Assembly: GCA_965223835.1 (NCBI GenBank)
Contig: CBDCXQ010000001.1
Coordinates: forward strand, 5,890,001 to 5,954,000
Length of the DNA stretch: 64,000 bases
Source: CAVYXZ01 sp965223835
GTDB taxonomy: Bacteria > Chloroflexota > Anaerolineae > Aggregatilineales > Phototrophicaceae
Reading direction: 5' to 3'
Part shown: in pieces, positions 52,209-60,828 of the stretch
Numbering within the stretch: the stretch's first letter is position 1
Layout of the letters: each line of letters starts with the position of its first letter
Position numbers and translations under genes: made by a program
Notes under the pieces: model-generated
Databases searched by the model: none
Told to the model about the DNA's origin: nothing
What the model saw: only the letters and a program-made list of their open reading frames with translations

Positions 52209-53033
52209 ATGACTCGCGTTTTTGTACTCACTAATCACAAAGGGGGCGTGGGTAAGTCCACGTCCGCCACCAATATCGCGTTGGGCATCACAGGCGTGCT
52301 GCGTCGGGCTGGTGCATCCAACTCTCGTGTCCTGTTGATCGACACCGACAGCCAGGGACATGCCACACTGGTCACCACCGGGCGCAACGACTTCGGCGCG
52401 GAAGATAGTCTGTATGCTGTGCTGGCGGCGGATCGTGCCAATGCCGCACAGACACTGGCAAACTGCATTGTCCAGTCCACCTGGGATGCTGACTTGCATG
52501 TCCTTCCTGCCTCCCCGATGCTGGAAGGTGCGGAACGAGAACTGATGAGTGTGGCTGGAGCACCCTATCGTCTGGCTGATCCTCTCAGCCGTGTCAGTGG
52601 GCATTATGCCGCGATTGTGATTGACACACGCCCATCGTTTTCATTGATGACCGAGATGGGCTTAATCGCTGCGACAGATGCCATCGTGCCCGTGGAACCG
52701 CGCTATCTCGAAACCGTAGGGTTGATGAGTGTCATCAGCAAGATCAATGAAATCCGTGAAGGCTGGCGGCATCCCAACCTACACATCAGCGGCATCCTCG
52801 TGACCAAAATGGACAGTCGTATTCGCGGCCACAATCATCTGCTGGACGAACTGAAGGCGCACAGCGTTCTGGGCAAGTTGCTGATCGGTGTCATCCCTGC
52901 CAATGAGGCTGTATCGTATGCCCATCACAACCACCTGAGTATCTTCAACTATGACCCGAAAGCCTCGGCCAGCAAAGCTTATGCGAAGCTCGTCGGTACG
53001 TTAGTGCAACGCATGGCAAAAGGAGGTGTATAG
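52209..53033 (+). CDS. parA: ParA-family partition ATPase
   Basis: 274 residues. The deviant Walker A is KGGVGKST (11-18, with signature K11 and K16). AIVIDTRPSFSLMTEMGLIAATDAIVPVEPRYLETVGL contains Walker A' / switch and membrane-distal motifs as in type Ib/SOJ-like ParA. ParA uses ATP cycling on the nucleoid to move ParB-bound DNA. It lacks an N-terminal HTH. The stop overlaps the GTG of the parB-like gene by one base. The module resembles a plasmid or integrated plasmid rather than the chromosomal parAB, which normally lies by gidAB near oriC. Confidence 0.9.
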   Translation: MTRVFVLTNHKGGVGKSTSATNIALGITGVLRRAGASNSRVLLIDTDSQGHATLVTTGRNDFGAEDSLYAVLAADRANAAQTLANCIVQSTWDADLHVLPASPMLEGAERELMSVAGAPYRLADPLSRVSGHYAAIVIDTRPSFSLMTEMGLIAATDAIVPVEPRYLETVGLMSVISKINEIREGWRHPNLHISGILVTKMDSRIRGHNHLLDELKAHSVLGKLLIGVIPANEAVSYAHHNHLSIFNYDPKASASKAYAKLVGTLVQRMAKGGV

Positions 53034-54232
53034 TGCCTCCCAAAAACAACTCCCGGCGTATGGATGAATTGCTGGCATCGGTCACGGAGGATATGCTCAG
53101 CGGTGACCCACAGCAGTTTGAGGACAACAGCATTCGTGTCGAACGCATTCTGTTGGAGATGGTGCGACCCGATCCGGTACAACCGCGCAGGGTGCTGCCG
53201 GAACAGCTTCACCTTCAGTTTCACAGCAGTCGCCTGACACCAACCCAGGCGTTGAAAGACCTGGTCCAACTCGTTCAGTTAGCCGCCCGCCAGCGTGGGC
53301 GGCCTTTCAACAATGTGCTGGAACTACTGCCTAATCCCGACGATGAACGGAACGATGAACAAGATACGAAGCTCTCGCCAGAAGAGCAATTGCTCTACGA
53401 TCTGGTAAATCTTGCCATCACGATCCGCGATGATGGACAGGTCAATCCGCTGACTGTTGTGGATGTGTCGCAGGGCGTGTCCCGGCAGTTCCGCATCGAG
53501 ACGGGCGAACGGCGCTACTGGGCAACCTGGCTGCTGCGGGATTTCATCCCCAGTTATTCGGGGGATGGCATGATCCCGTGCATCATTATCGCTGCTGAGC
53601 AGTCATCAGTCTTCCGTCAAGCGAAAGAGAACACCGCTCGAAGTGGTCTATCCGCCATTGCGATGGCACGGCAAGCCGCTCTACTTCTTCTAACAGTTCA
53701 TGGCTACCAAATCCCAGATGCCGCTGTTCCTAACGATTTCTACCGCCAAGCACTGGAACTTGATCTGCGGGGAAAGCGAGAATATACCGAGACCATTTTG
53801 ACCGCAATGGGCGGTATTGAAAAAGCACAATTTAGCCGCATCAAATCACTGCTCAAGCTCTCCGATGAAGCGATGGAGTTGGCAGATCGGCACAATATTG
53901 AAGAATTTCGCTTGCGCTATGTCGTACCTATCGCAGCCGAATATCATGCCGAGCTTCTTCACCAAATCATTGACTTTAACCTAACCGCCAAGCAAGTCAA
54001 GGAGTTATGTGAAGGGAGCGATCTTCAATCAGATGAAGAAAATCCAGTTGAAAAGCCACCTCCAGCCGCGATGAAAATGGCAAGAGCTACGCAATCTCTG
54101 GGTAAATTGACGGCACAGGACTTGGCAAGAGCCTTAATGCTTCAAGAGGCTGATCCGGCAATTGCCCGTATACGTCTTCAAGCACTAAAGAAACTGATTG
54201 TAGATACTGAACGCCTTCTCGTATCGGAGTAA
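53033..54232 (+). CDS. parB: ParB-like partition protein
   Basis: 399 residues with a GTG start overlapping the parA stop. The ParB/sulfiredoxin domain shows LAITIRDDGQVNPLTVVDV, then IETGERRYWATWLL (box I, GERRYWA) and AKENTARSGLSAIAMARQAALL (box II). A KorB-like HTH region follows (EYTETILTAMGGIEKAQFSRIKSLLKLSDEAM). The box II Arg for CTP/DNA clamp formation appears as NTARSGL. An extra ~80-residue acidic segment lies before box I. A perfect palindrome lies 4 bp after the stop. Confidence 0.85.
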   Translation: MPPKNNSRRMDELLASVTEDMLSGDPQQFEDNSIRVERILLEMVRPDPVQPRRVLPEQLHLQFHSSRLTPTQALKDLVQLVQLAARQRGRPFNNVLELLPNPDDERNDEQDTKLSPEEQLLYDLVNLAITIRDDGQVNPLTVVDVSQGVSRQFRIETGERRYWATWLLRDFIPSYSGDGMIPCIIIAAEQSSVFRQAKENTARSGLSAIAMARQAALLLLTVHGYQIPDAAVPNDFYRQALELDLRGKREYTETILTAMGGIEKAQFSRIKSLLKLSDEAMELADRHNIEEFRLRYVVPIAAEYHAELLHQIIDFNLTAKQVKELCEGSDLQSDEENPVEKPPPAAMKMARATQSLGKLTAQDLARALMLQEADPAIARIRLQALKKLIVDTERLLVSE

Positions 54233-54235
54233 ATT

Positions 54236-54253
54236 GGTTTCCGCGCGGAAACC
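54236..54253. promoter_or_regulatory. Perfect 18-bp palindrome, candidate ParB binding site (parS-like)
   Basis: GGTTTCCGCGCGGAAACC. It shares the GTTTC...GAAAC arms of the canonical parS (TGTTTCACGTGAAACA) but with a 6-bp CGCGCG centre. It lies directly after parB and is followed by TTTT, so it could also be a terminator hairpin (7-bp stem, GCGC loop). Half copies (GGTTTC, GGAAACC) occur at 52166 and 52196 before parA. Confidence 0.5.
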
Positions 54254-54474
54254 TTTTGGAGTCTAAATATGTCTGAACGAACTCGCGGCCCACCCTAAAA
54301 AGGGAAAAGCCCACTTCACACGAGGCGGGTGGGCGGCAGGTGATGATACTTTGTGATCTGGACACTCACAATGTATCACAACCTCCGTACTCCTGCAACT
54401 GATTTTTGCGCTTTCGTCGTGTTTTTCTCACACGACCTTTATTCAGCTTTGCTGGTTGCCTGGAGGTTTTTGAG

Positions 54475-57033
54475 ATGAGTTTTGATTTGGAGCATATTCG
54501 CTCCCGTAACCCAATTGAGGAAGTGATCGCGGAGAAATTCGCGTTGAAAAAATCTGGCTCACGCTTCATCGGCGTGGAACACGACAGCTTAGTTGTCGTA
54601 CCGAATACCGGATTTTACTTTTGGAATTCACGCAGCGAACATGGTGATGTGTTTGATTTTGTCGGGCGATATTTATTATCACTTGGCGCGTGGAATAATC
54701 GTGATCCGATGCAGTTCATAGAAGTTGTTCGCTACCTCGCGCAGCGGGCAGGCATCACGCTGGAAGAAAATATCAATTTTAAGCAGTCATCGGCCTGGGC
54801 AGAACATCAGCTTATCCAGCGGTTGCACGATACCCTTATGAACTCGCCAGCCGCACTTGCTTACGTGACTGAGAAACGCGGTTGGCGGCTATCCACCATC
54901 AAGTCAGCACGGTTGGGATTTATACCGCAGGATAAACGCTCGCTCCTGGCTGACTTGAACCTGTCAGACAATTGGCGATCAGTGATTCAGAAATTCCCGA
55001 CCAACATGATCGTCTATGTCCATACAGAACAGGGATGCCTGAAATATCTCAGCGGACGCAGTATCGCAGGCAAGAAACACTACAATCCCCCGCGCGAAAT
55101 CATCGGTGAGCGCCAACCGTATTACAATCATCTCTACAGTCCGCCGTCAGAGCAGGTCGTTATTGTCGAGGGTCAGGCGGATGCCATTACGTTTGCTGAA
55201 TGGGGCATTCCAGCAGTTGCCATTGGCGGGATGCAAGCTGCGGATGAGCTATTGAAGCAGTTGAGAGATCATCCCCGCCTCTTCGTCACGCTGGACAATA
55301 CCGAGGAGGCCCGCGCCAGAAGTCGCAGCCTTGCCCTGACGTTGAAGGGTGAAACGTATTTACCAACACTTCCAGACGATGTGAAAGATGTCAATGAATG
55401 GCTGCAAAAAGGCGCAGCAACCGAGGATGGACTTGCGCTTCTCAATAACGCGGAAAGCTGGCTGGCTGTCGAAGTAGCGCATATCACTTCATTAGAAGGA
55501 CTGGCTCGTCAGGATGCAGTTCGTGTGCTGTTCACTCACGCTGTCGGGCTGGAAGATTTCGCTCTGGCGGAGTTCAAAAGCCTAATGGCGAAGATCGAGG
55601 TGAAAGGCCGCACCTTCAATGAAATGTTAAAAGCGGCCCAATTCCAGAACAAGCAAACCGTAGGAGAAGACATGCCCGAAGTGTTAAGCGACAGCATCCC
55701 GATTTTGTCCCCGGCACTGGGTTTCTGGCGGGATGTGGCGATGGTCACAGTATCGGTGATTGAACGGACCAAAGGGAACAAACTCAATATCCAGCCCTAT
55801 CTCATCACCAGCACCCGCGAGCTGCGTCGCCTGTCGGATGAGCAAATCATCACCATCAGCGGTCAGGAAGTCGCTTTAAAAGTGATCCCTGACGGTTCCG
55901 AGTTCTTGATGCGCTGGCGCTACAGCGATATGCGGCGCTATCTGGATGGTTTCGCCATCCAGCCAGGTGAAGTATTTACTGCTATCCACGATTTGTTCAA
56001 GACCTACGTCGATTTCCGCTCCGAAATCGAGAGCCGCCTGCTGACCCTGTGGGCAATTGGGACATACTTCTACACCATGTTCCCTGCCTATCCTTATCTG
56101 GCGTTGAATGGTCCGAAGAACAGTGGCAAAAGCACGGTGATGCGCGTGTTGCAACCACTGGCGTTCAACATGATTACCACCTCTGACCCAACTGGGCCGA
56201 GTATGTTTCGGTTGATTCACCAAACAAGCTGCACCGTTGGCATTGATGAAGCTGAGCGCTATCACAACCCGAAGGACCCTGGAATGCAGCAGATCCGTCA
56301 GCTACTCAACAGTGGTTACAAGCAGGGAATGCCAGCGATCCGCGTCACCGGCGATGATCTGAAACCGCAGGCATTTGACGTGTACTCGCCCAAAATACTG
56401 GCTGCCATCATTGGCATGGAGGACATTCTCGCCAGCCGTTGTATTGCCATCCCGATGCGGCGCACGACTCGCAAGATGCCATCTTTTCCGCCAGACTTTG
56501 ATGGTGCAGCACTGCGTCATCAGCTTTACACGCTCGCATTGACCCATTTTCAAGCGGTATATCGTAACTACTTCGAGCGACCCGAACTGCATAAACTTCA
56601 TAACCGTTCTGGTGAACTCTGGTCACCATTGGTTGCATTGGCAGCTCTTTTTGAGGAACAGGGTGGCATTGGTGGTTTACTCCAGGCTATTTCCGAAGCG
56701 GCTTCGTGGGACGAGCAGATTAGCGAAGGCAAGGCATTGAGTGACCGCGAAGAAGCCGTTCTGCAAGCCCTCGAAATTCTCACGCGCGGGCAAAGCGAAG
56801 TCGTGTGGATTAAGTCAGCAGAACTACGTGAAGGGGTAGCGAAGCTGTTGGGACAACCTGTGGAAAAACTCGGGGATGCTCAGTGGATCGGACATATTCT
56901 GAAGCGGCTGCACCTGTTGGACGATACACGACGGAAACGCCGTATGGATGGCGTGATCTATGCAGTACAACCCGCTGAGGTTATTGATATGATGCGTCGC
57001 TATGATGTTGTCGCAATCCCGGAAAAGGGATGA
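54475..57033 (+). CDS. Primase-helicase-like replication protein (Toprim and P-loop ATPase)
   Basis: 852 residues from the ATG at 54475 (GGAGG upstream). The N-terminal ~100 residues have the shape of a CHC2 primase finger (FYFWNSRSEHGDVFDFV) but lack all zinc cysteines. A Toprim domain follows (VVIVEGQADAITFAEWG; E232, D236). The C-terminal half has a helicase-type P-loop, LNGPKNSGKSTVMRVL (K552), and VGIDEAERY as Walker B-like acid residues. It probably primes and unwinds DNA for a plasmid-like replicon. Located after parAB with no integrase. Confidence 0.82.
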   Translation: MSFDLEHIRSRNPIEEVIAEKFALKKSGSRFIGVEHDSLVVVPNTGFYFWNSRSEHGDVFDFVGRYLLSLGAWNNRDPMQFIEVVRYLAQRAGITLEENINFKQSSAWAEHQLIQRLHDTLMNSPAALAYVTEKRGWRLSTIKSARLGFIPQDKRSLLADLNLSDNWRSVIQKFPTNMIVYVHTEQGCLKYLSGRSIAGKKHYNPPREIIGERQPYYNHLYSPPSEQVVIVEGQADAITFAEWGIPAVAIGGMQAADELLKQLRDHPRLFVTLDNTEEARARSRSLALTLKGETYLPTLPDDVKDVNEWLQKGAATEDGLALLNNAESWLAVEVAHITSLEGLARQDAVRVLFTHAVGLEDFALAEFKSLMAKIEVKGRTFNEMLKAAQFQNKQTVGEDMPEVLSDSIPILSPALGFWRDVAMVTVSVIERTKGNKLNIQPYLITSTRELRRLSDEQIITISGQEVALKVIPDGSEFLMRWRYSDMRRYLDGFAIQPGEVFTAIHDLFKTYVDFRSEIESRLLTLWAIGTYFYTMFPAYPYLALNGPKNSGKSTVMRVLQPLAFNMITTSDPTGPSMFRLIHQTSCTVGIDEAERYHNPKDPGMQQIRQLLNSGYKQGMPAIRVTGDDLKPQAFDVYSPKILAAIIGMEDILASRCIAIPMRRTTRKMPSFPPDFDGAALRHQLYTLALTHFQAVYRNYFERPELHKLHNRSGELWSPLVALAALFEEQGGIGGLLQAISEAASWDEQISEGKALSDREEAVLQALEILTRGQSEVVWIKSAELREGVAKLLGQPVEKLGDAQWIGHILKRLHLLDDTRRKRRMDGVIYAVQPAEVIDMMRRYDVVAIPEKG

Positions 57034-57052
57034 AAACCCTTCATACCATGCA

Positions 57053-57098
57053 TACCCTACATGCCCTTTCTCCACCAATATGAAGGGTATGTAGGGTA
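57053..57098. terminator. Long inverted repeat after the primase-helicase gene
   Basis: TACCCTACATGCCCTT pairs with AAGGGTATGTAGGGTA (15 of 16) around a 14-nt loop, then AAAAGCAAATTTTT. Probably the end of the module's transcript, although partial copies of CATACC/CCCTAC immediately upstream also look iteron-like. Confidence 0.5.
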
Positions 57099-57118
57099 AA
57101 AGCAAATTTTTGACTGAT

Positions 57119-57952
57119 TCATGACATTGGTTTTGTCCCCACATACACAGATAATCCGTAGCGGACATGAAGATCACGCCGCTGTAGAAGGTAAAAGGCA
57201 CTTTCAGGATCAAGTAGTTGCTGAAGAACTTCCCGATCCGTATTGCTCAGGAAGGGGCCATATTGTCCCTGATCTCGTTCCAATACTCGGCGGAAGCGAT
57301 ATAAGACGAATTCACTCTGGGTATCATCAAATGGCGGCAGCAGGTCGAGGGTGAATGTACGCGCCTTGATATCCGTGAAGTGAGCATCGATGAGCAGTTG
57401 TGACCAGCCAAATGGATAATACACTTCATCCGGCAGGGTATCACGGGTCATGGCAGCAAACCACCGATTTTCAGCATCTCGCAGACGATGTTCTAGTCCA
57501 GGTTCACCCAAACCAAAGTCGTAAGGCAGACTATATAGCGGCAGCCCTCCTTCGCGGATTGCCAACCTGCCACCCGGCATCAGCACGCGCTGCAATTCTC
57601 GGACCGCCGCCAGTTTATCGGCGACATGATGCAGCACATAGCTTGTCCACACAAGATCAAAGGTCTCATTAATGAAAGGGAGTTGAAGGAGATTAGCTTT
57701 TTGTAGAGCGACTTGCTCTGCAAATGACGTTTTTGCCAGCAGTTGTTTGGCTTTTTCCAGGCTCTTGTCCTCGATATCAACTCCAGTGACTGCACAGCCC
57801 TGTACCGCAAAGATAAGTGCTGGCATTCCCTCGCTACAGCCCGCATCCAGTACATGCGTCTTTCGGTCTGCACACAGCCAGGCGACAGTTTGTTGGATAA
57901 CACTGTGTTCAACACGGTCATAGAAATCAAGCTCTTGTAGATAGGTATTCAT
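57119..57952 (-). CDS. Class I SAM-dependent methyltransferase
   Basis: 277 residues. Motif I is HVLDAGCSEGMPALIFA (E/DxGCxxG type), motif II has VTGVDIEDKSLEKAKQLL, and FDLVWTSYVLHHVADKLAAVRELQRVLMPGGRLAIREGG matches motifs III-post. It is of the methyltransferase_11/UbiE-like type acting on a small molecule. The next genes upstream are an ATP-grasp enzyme (10 bp away) and another methyltransferase on the same strand, suggesting one small biosynthetic unit. Confidence 0.88.
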   Translation of the reverse strand: MNTYLQELDFYDRVEHSVIQQTVAWLCADRKTHVLDAGCSEGMPALIFAVQGCAVTGVDIEDKSLEKAKQLLAKTSFAEQVALQKANLLQLPFINETFDLVWTSYVLHHVADKLAAVRELQRVLMPGGRLAIREGGLPLYSLPYDFGLGEPGLEHRLRDAENRWFAAMTRDTLPDEVYYPFGWSQLLIDAHFTDIKARTFTLDLLPPFDDTQSEFVLYRFRRVLERDQGQYGPFLSNTDREVLQQLLDPESAFYLLQRRDLHVRYGLSVYVGTKPMS

Positions 57953-57962
57953 CTGCCTGAAT

Positions 57963-58844
57963 TCACCTTCTCACACTTTCTGCAATGACCCGTGCAAAGT
58001 GGCTGGCAGCATGACTGGGAGCAATATCCATCAGCAGGCCGGGTTCAATGAGTTCTAGTTCCATCAGCACAAATTCACCATCCACCAAAACACCATCCAC
58101 GCGCGCATAAAGATGAGGCTGATTGCCGGTGAAACGCATGGCGGTTTCCAGAATCGCCTGCGCCGTTTGTACAACCTGCGATGGGACATCGACTGCGATA
58201 CGTGAACCGCCGTAGGCAGAATTGATGAATATCGTGCCGCTGCCAGGCAGCTTGCGGATGGCATAGCTAAAATCACTCCGAAAGAATACCAGCGAGAATT
58301 CACCCTCGTGGATTTCCTCAACCACTGGTTGCAACATGACATCGCCCATTGCTAGCAATGTATCTAAGTGCTGTTGATCCTGTTCCACATTTTCGTGTGT
58401 GACAACTTGAACACCCTTGCCAGATGCCCCGATGGTCGGTTTTAAGACCGCCTGTTCCCAACGGTGGACCTCAAGAAGTTCGCGCAAAGGCGAGCTTGAA
58501 CTGCTGGTAATCCAGGTCGTGGGAATAATGCGCGTCCCGTGCCGTTCCAGTTCACGCAGATAGTGTTTCTGCATGTTCCATAGCACGGTCTGGGGCGAGT
58601 TATGTAAGGGGATGTTCATGTCACGAAGCCGCATGATCCACTGGCGAAATGCTTCTGCCCGTTGCGGGTAATCCCAGCAAGAACGCAGAATCACAGCCCC
58701 GAAGCGCTGCCAATCCACTTTCGGACTGTCCCAAGATAGGGCAACAGGATGAATTCCATATTCGGTCAGCGGCGCAAGCAGAAGTTGGTCACTACTGGAT
58801 AACTCTGGCAAAGCTGGATAGGTAATCAGCGCAACTTCAATCAC
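57963..58844 (-). CDS. ATP-grasp ligase (DcsG/RimK-like)
   Basis: 293 residues from a GTG at 58844, which has GAGGG 6 nt upstream; the ATG at 58862 has none. The opening IEVALITYPALPELSSSDQLLLAPL and LRSCWDYPQR are typical of the DcsG-like group. The ATP-grasp core includes AVLKPTIGASGKGVQVV, the DVMLQPVVEEIHEGEFSLVFF strand and a final LMELELIEPGLLMDIAPS with metal-binding E residues. It would join a carboxylate to an amine via an acyl phosphate. The substrate is unknown. Confidence 0.85.
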   Translation of the reverse strand: MIEVALITYPALPELSSSDQLLLAPLTEYGIHPVALSWDSPKVDWQRFGAVILRSCWDYPQRAEAFRQWIMRLRDMNIPLHNSPQTVLWNMQKHYLRELERHGTRIIPTTWITSSSSSPLRELLEVHRWEQAVLKPTIGASGKGVQVVTHENVEQDQQHLDTLLAMGDVMLQPVVEEIHEGEFSLVFFRSDFSYAIRKLPGSGTIFINSAYGGSRIAVDVPSQVVQTAQAILETAMRFTGNQPHLYARVDGVLVDGEFVLMELELIEPGLLMDIAPSHAASHFARVIAESVRR

Positions 58845-58907
58845 TATAAGCCCTCGCTTCATTCAAGGTGCTGGCGGAGTTCATGAACGGGAACACCGCC
58901 GTAGAAG

Positions 58908-59525
58908 TTATCTTCGACAGGAAATCTTCCAAAACCACGTTACTGGTTTTCCGTTACCACCCTCGTCGATTTTTGTTGACTCTAGCAACCCGAACTCTCC
59001 AAACTCCTGCGTGATAGAGTCTTCGTCGTAAAAGTAGAGGTCTACTCCATGCCGTGTTCTATAACGATCCGCACCTAATTTCTCACCGACACCAAAGGTA
59101 CTTGCATCCTTTGTTATCGCAGTAAAGACCATCCTTCCGCCGTGCCGGAGTTGATGATAGCAATCTGATAGCAGCTTCTTTCGCTGGTCAGAATCGAGCA
59201 GGTGAATCAATGCGTGACAAAAAATCCCATCATAGACATCCTGGTCAAACGGCATATCAGCAACAGAGCCATGAAACACACGGATATCACCGCCCAAAAG
59301 TTCATGGGCCAGTTTTATGGCTGTGCTGGAGATTTCAATCCCGGTGACTTCAAATCCCTTTTCATAGAACGGTCTGGCATTCCTTCCATAACCAAAGCCG
59401 GGAATCAAGAGCTTTCTATAGCCCATCTGCTTGAAAGTCTCAGCGATCTCAATGGAAACGGCGGTTGGTTCTTCACCCCACATCATTTTCTTTTCCTGGA
59501 AGGCATTCTCCCAAAATTCAGTCAT
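58908..59525 (-). CDS. Class I SAM methyltransferase (TehB/thiopurine-MT-like)
   Basis: 205 residues. The N-terminus ENAFQEKKMMWGEEPTAVSIEIAE is that of the TehB/tellurite-thiopurine group. Motif I LLIPGFGYGRNARPFYEKGFEVTGIEIS is clear (GFGYGRN), and IFCHALIHLLDSDQRKKLLSDCYHQLRHGGRMVFTAI follows. It may methylate a small thiol, arsenic or tellurium-type substrate, or the product of the ATP-grasp enzyme beside it. The start is at 59525; a minus-strand TATAAT at 59547-59552 is a possible -10. Confidence 0.85.
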   Translation of the reverse strand: MTEFWENAFQEKKMMWGEEPTAVSIEIAETFKQMGYRKLLIPGFGYGRNARPFYEKGFEVTGIEISSTAIKLAHELLGGDIRVFHGSVADMPFDQDVYDGIFCHALIHLLDSDQRKKLLSDCYHQLRHGGRMVFTAITKDASTFGVGEKLGADRYRTRHGVDLYFYDEDSITQEFGEFGLLESTKIDEGGNGKPVTWFWKISCRR

Positions 59526-59616
59526 ACTTTAACCTGTACTTATGAGATTATAAGCCTCGTTGAGTTTGAGGTTCGTGACATGAGATGCATTCGGGTTGAT
59601 CGTCATAAACTCCCAT

Positions 59617-60828
59617 TTATTGCGGCTCCTCTACCAGTTCGTCTTCGACCCAGGCCATAAAGGGATCGTCGAAATCGCGCCATTGGCGCCAGCCTAACGC
59701 CATCTCCTCATCGCTGAGCAGACACGAATCAAGGACAGCGCGGATCGCCACCTGATCCATCTCGATACCAATCACGACCAGTTCTTGTCGCCGGTCACCA
59801 AAATCTCCTTCAAATTCCTGCTTGATCGCCGCAACCAACGTTGGGTCTTCGGGGAATTCACGCTCCGGCACCGTGATCCACCAATTCCCACCATAGTCGA
59901 GTGAGATGATGTCGCCGGCCTGTGACCAGACCCCTACAAGGTGATGCCGGGTTGCCAGCCAGACAAAGCCTTTGGAACGAATGATGCCATCCAGAACATC
60001 GCTTTCAAGCATGTCCAGCAGGCGCTGCGGGTGAAACGGGCGACGCGCTCGGTAAACGAAACTGCTCACGCCGTATTCTTCCGTTTCGGGTGTATGTTCT
60101 TCCCCCGAAAGCCACTCGTCAAAGGTAGATGCCTGATCGAAGTCAAACCGTCCGGTATTCAGGATTTCGGTTAAAGGAACCCGCCCGTAAGCTGTTTGAA
60201 CGACATGGGCATGAGGATTCATCCGCCGCAGTAGCGCTTCAACCCGGTGAAGGTCGTCGGCCTCGACCAAATCAGTTTTATTGAAAATCAGCACGTTGGC
60301 GAATTCAATCTGATCAACCAGTAAATCGGCAATCGTGCGTTCATCGTCCGCGCTCATTCCCATATCACGTTCGATCAGCGTGTCGAGCGTTGCCAGTTCA
60401 CGCAGGATGTTTTTAGTGTCCACAACCGTCACCATCGTGTCCAATCGGGCCACATCGCCCAGACTAAACCCATCGTCCAGGGGAAACGTGAAGGTTTCAG
60501 CGACGGGCAGCGGCTCAGAAATGCCAGTGGATTCAATCAGCAGGTAATCGAACCGCCCCTCGCGTGCCAGCCGTGTGACTTCTTGCAACAGGTCATCGCG
60601 CAGGGTGCAGCAGATACAACCATTGGTCATTTCGACCAGCTTCTCCTCAGTGCGGCTGAGCGCTGCGCCACCTTCACGGACAAGTTGCGAGTCGATGTTG
60701 ATCTCGCTCATATCGTTGACGATCACTGCAACGCGCATCCCTTCGCGGTTGTTCAGGATATGATTGAGCAGCGTGGTTTTCCCTGCGCCGAGAAACCCAG
60801 AGAGTACGGTTACGGGCAAACGGGTCAT
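59617..60828 (-). CDS. COG0523/CobW-family GTPase metallochaperone, copy 1
   Basis: 403 residues from the ATG at 60828 (MTRLPV). GFLGAGKT (11-18) is the P-loop. The GCICC motif (C71, C73, C74) binds the metal, NKTD specifies GTP, and the CobW C-terminal domain follows. Members of this family, such as YciC/ZigA-like proteins, deliver zinc or cobalt under limitation. It overlaps the reductase gene upstream by 4 bp (ATGA) and is closely similar to copy 2. The C-terminus is acidic and lacks a His-rich tail. Confidence 0.93.
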   Translation of the reverse strand: MTRLPVTVLSGFLGAGKTTLLNHILNNREGMRVAVIVNDMSEINIDSQLVREGGAALSRTEEKLVEMTNGCICCTLRDDLLQEVTRLAREGRFDYLLIESTGISEPLPVAETFTFPLDDGFSLGDVARLDTMVTVVDTKNILRELATLDTLIERDMGMSADDERTIADLLVDQIEFANVLIFNKTDLVEADDLHRVEALLRRMNPHAHVVQTAYGRVPLTEILNTGRFDFDQASTFDEWLSGEEHTPETEEYGVSSFVYRARRPFHPQRLLDMLESDVLDGIIRSKGFVWLATRHHLVGVWSQAGDIISLDYGGNWWITVPEREFPEDPTLVAAIKQEFEGDFGDRRQELVVIGIEMDQVAIRAVLDSCLLSDEEMALGWRQWRDFDDPFMAWVEDELVEEPQ

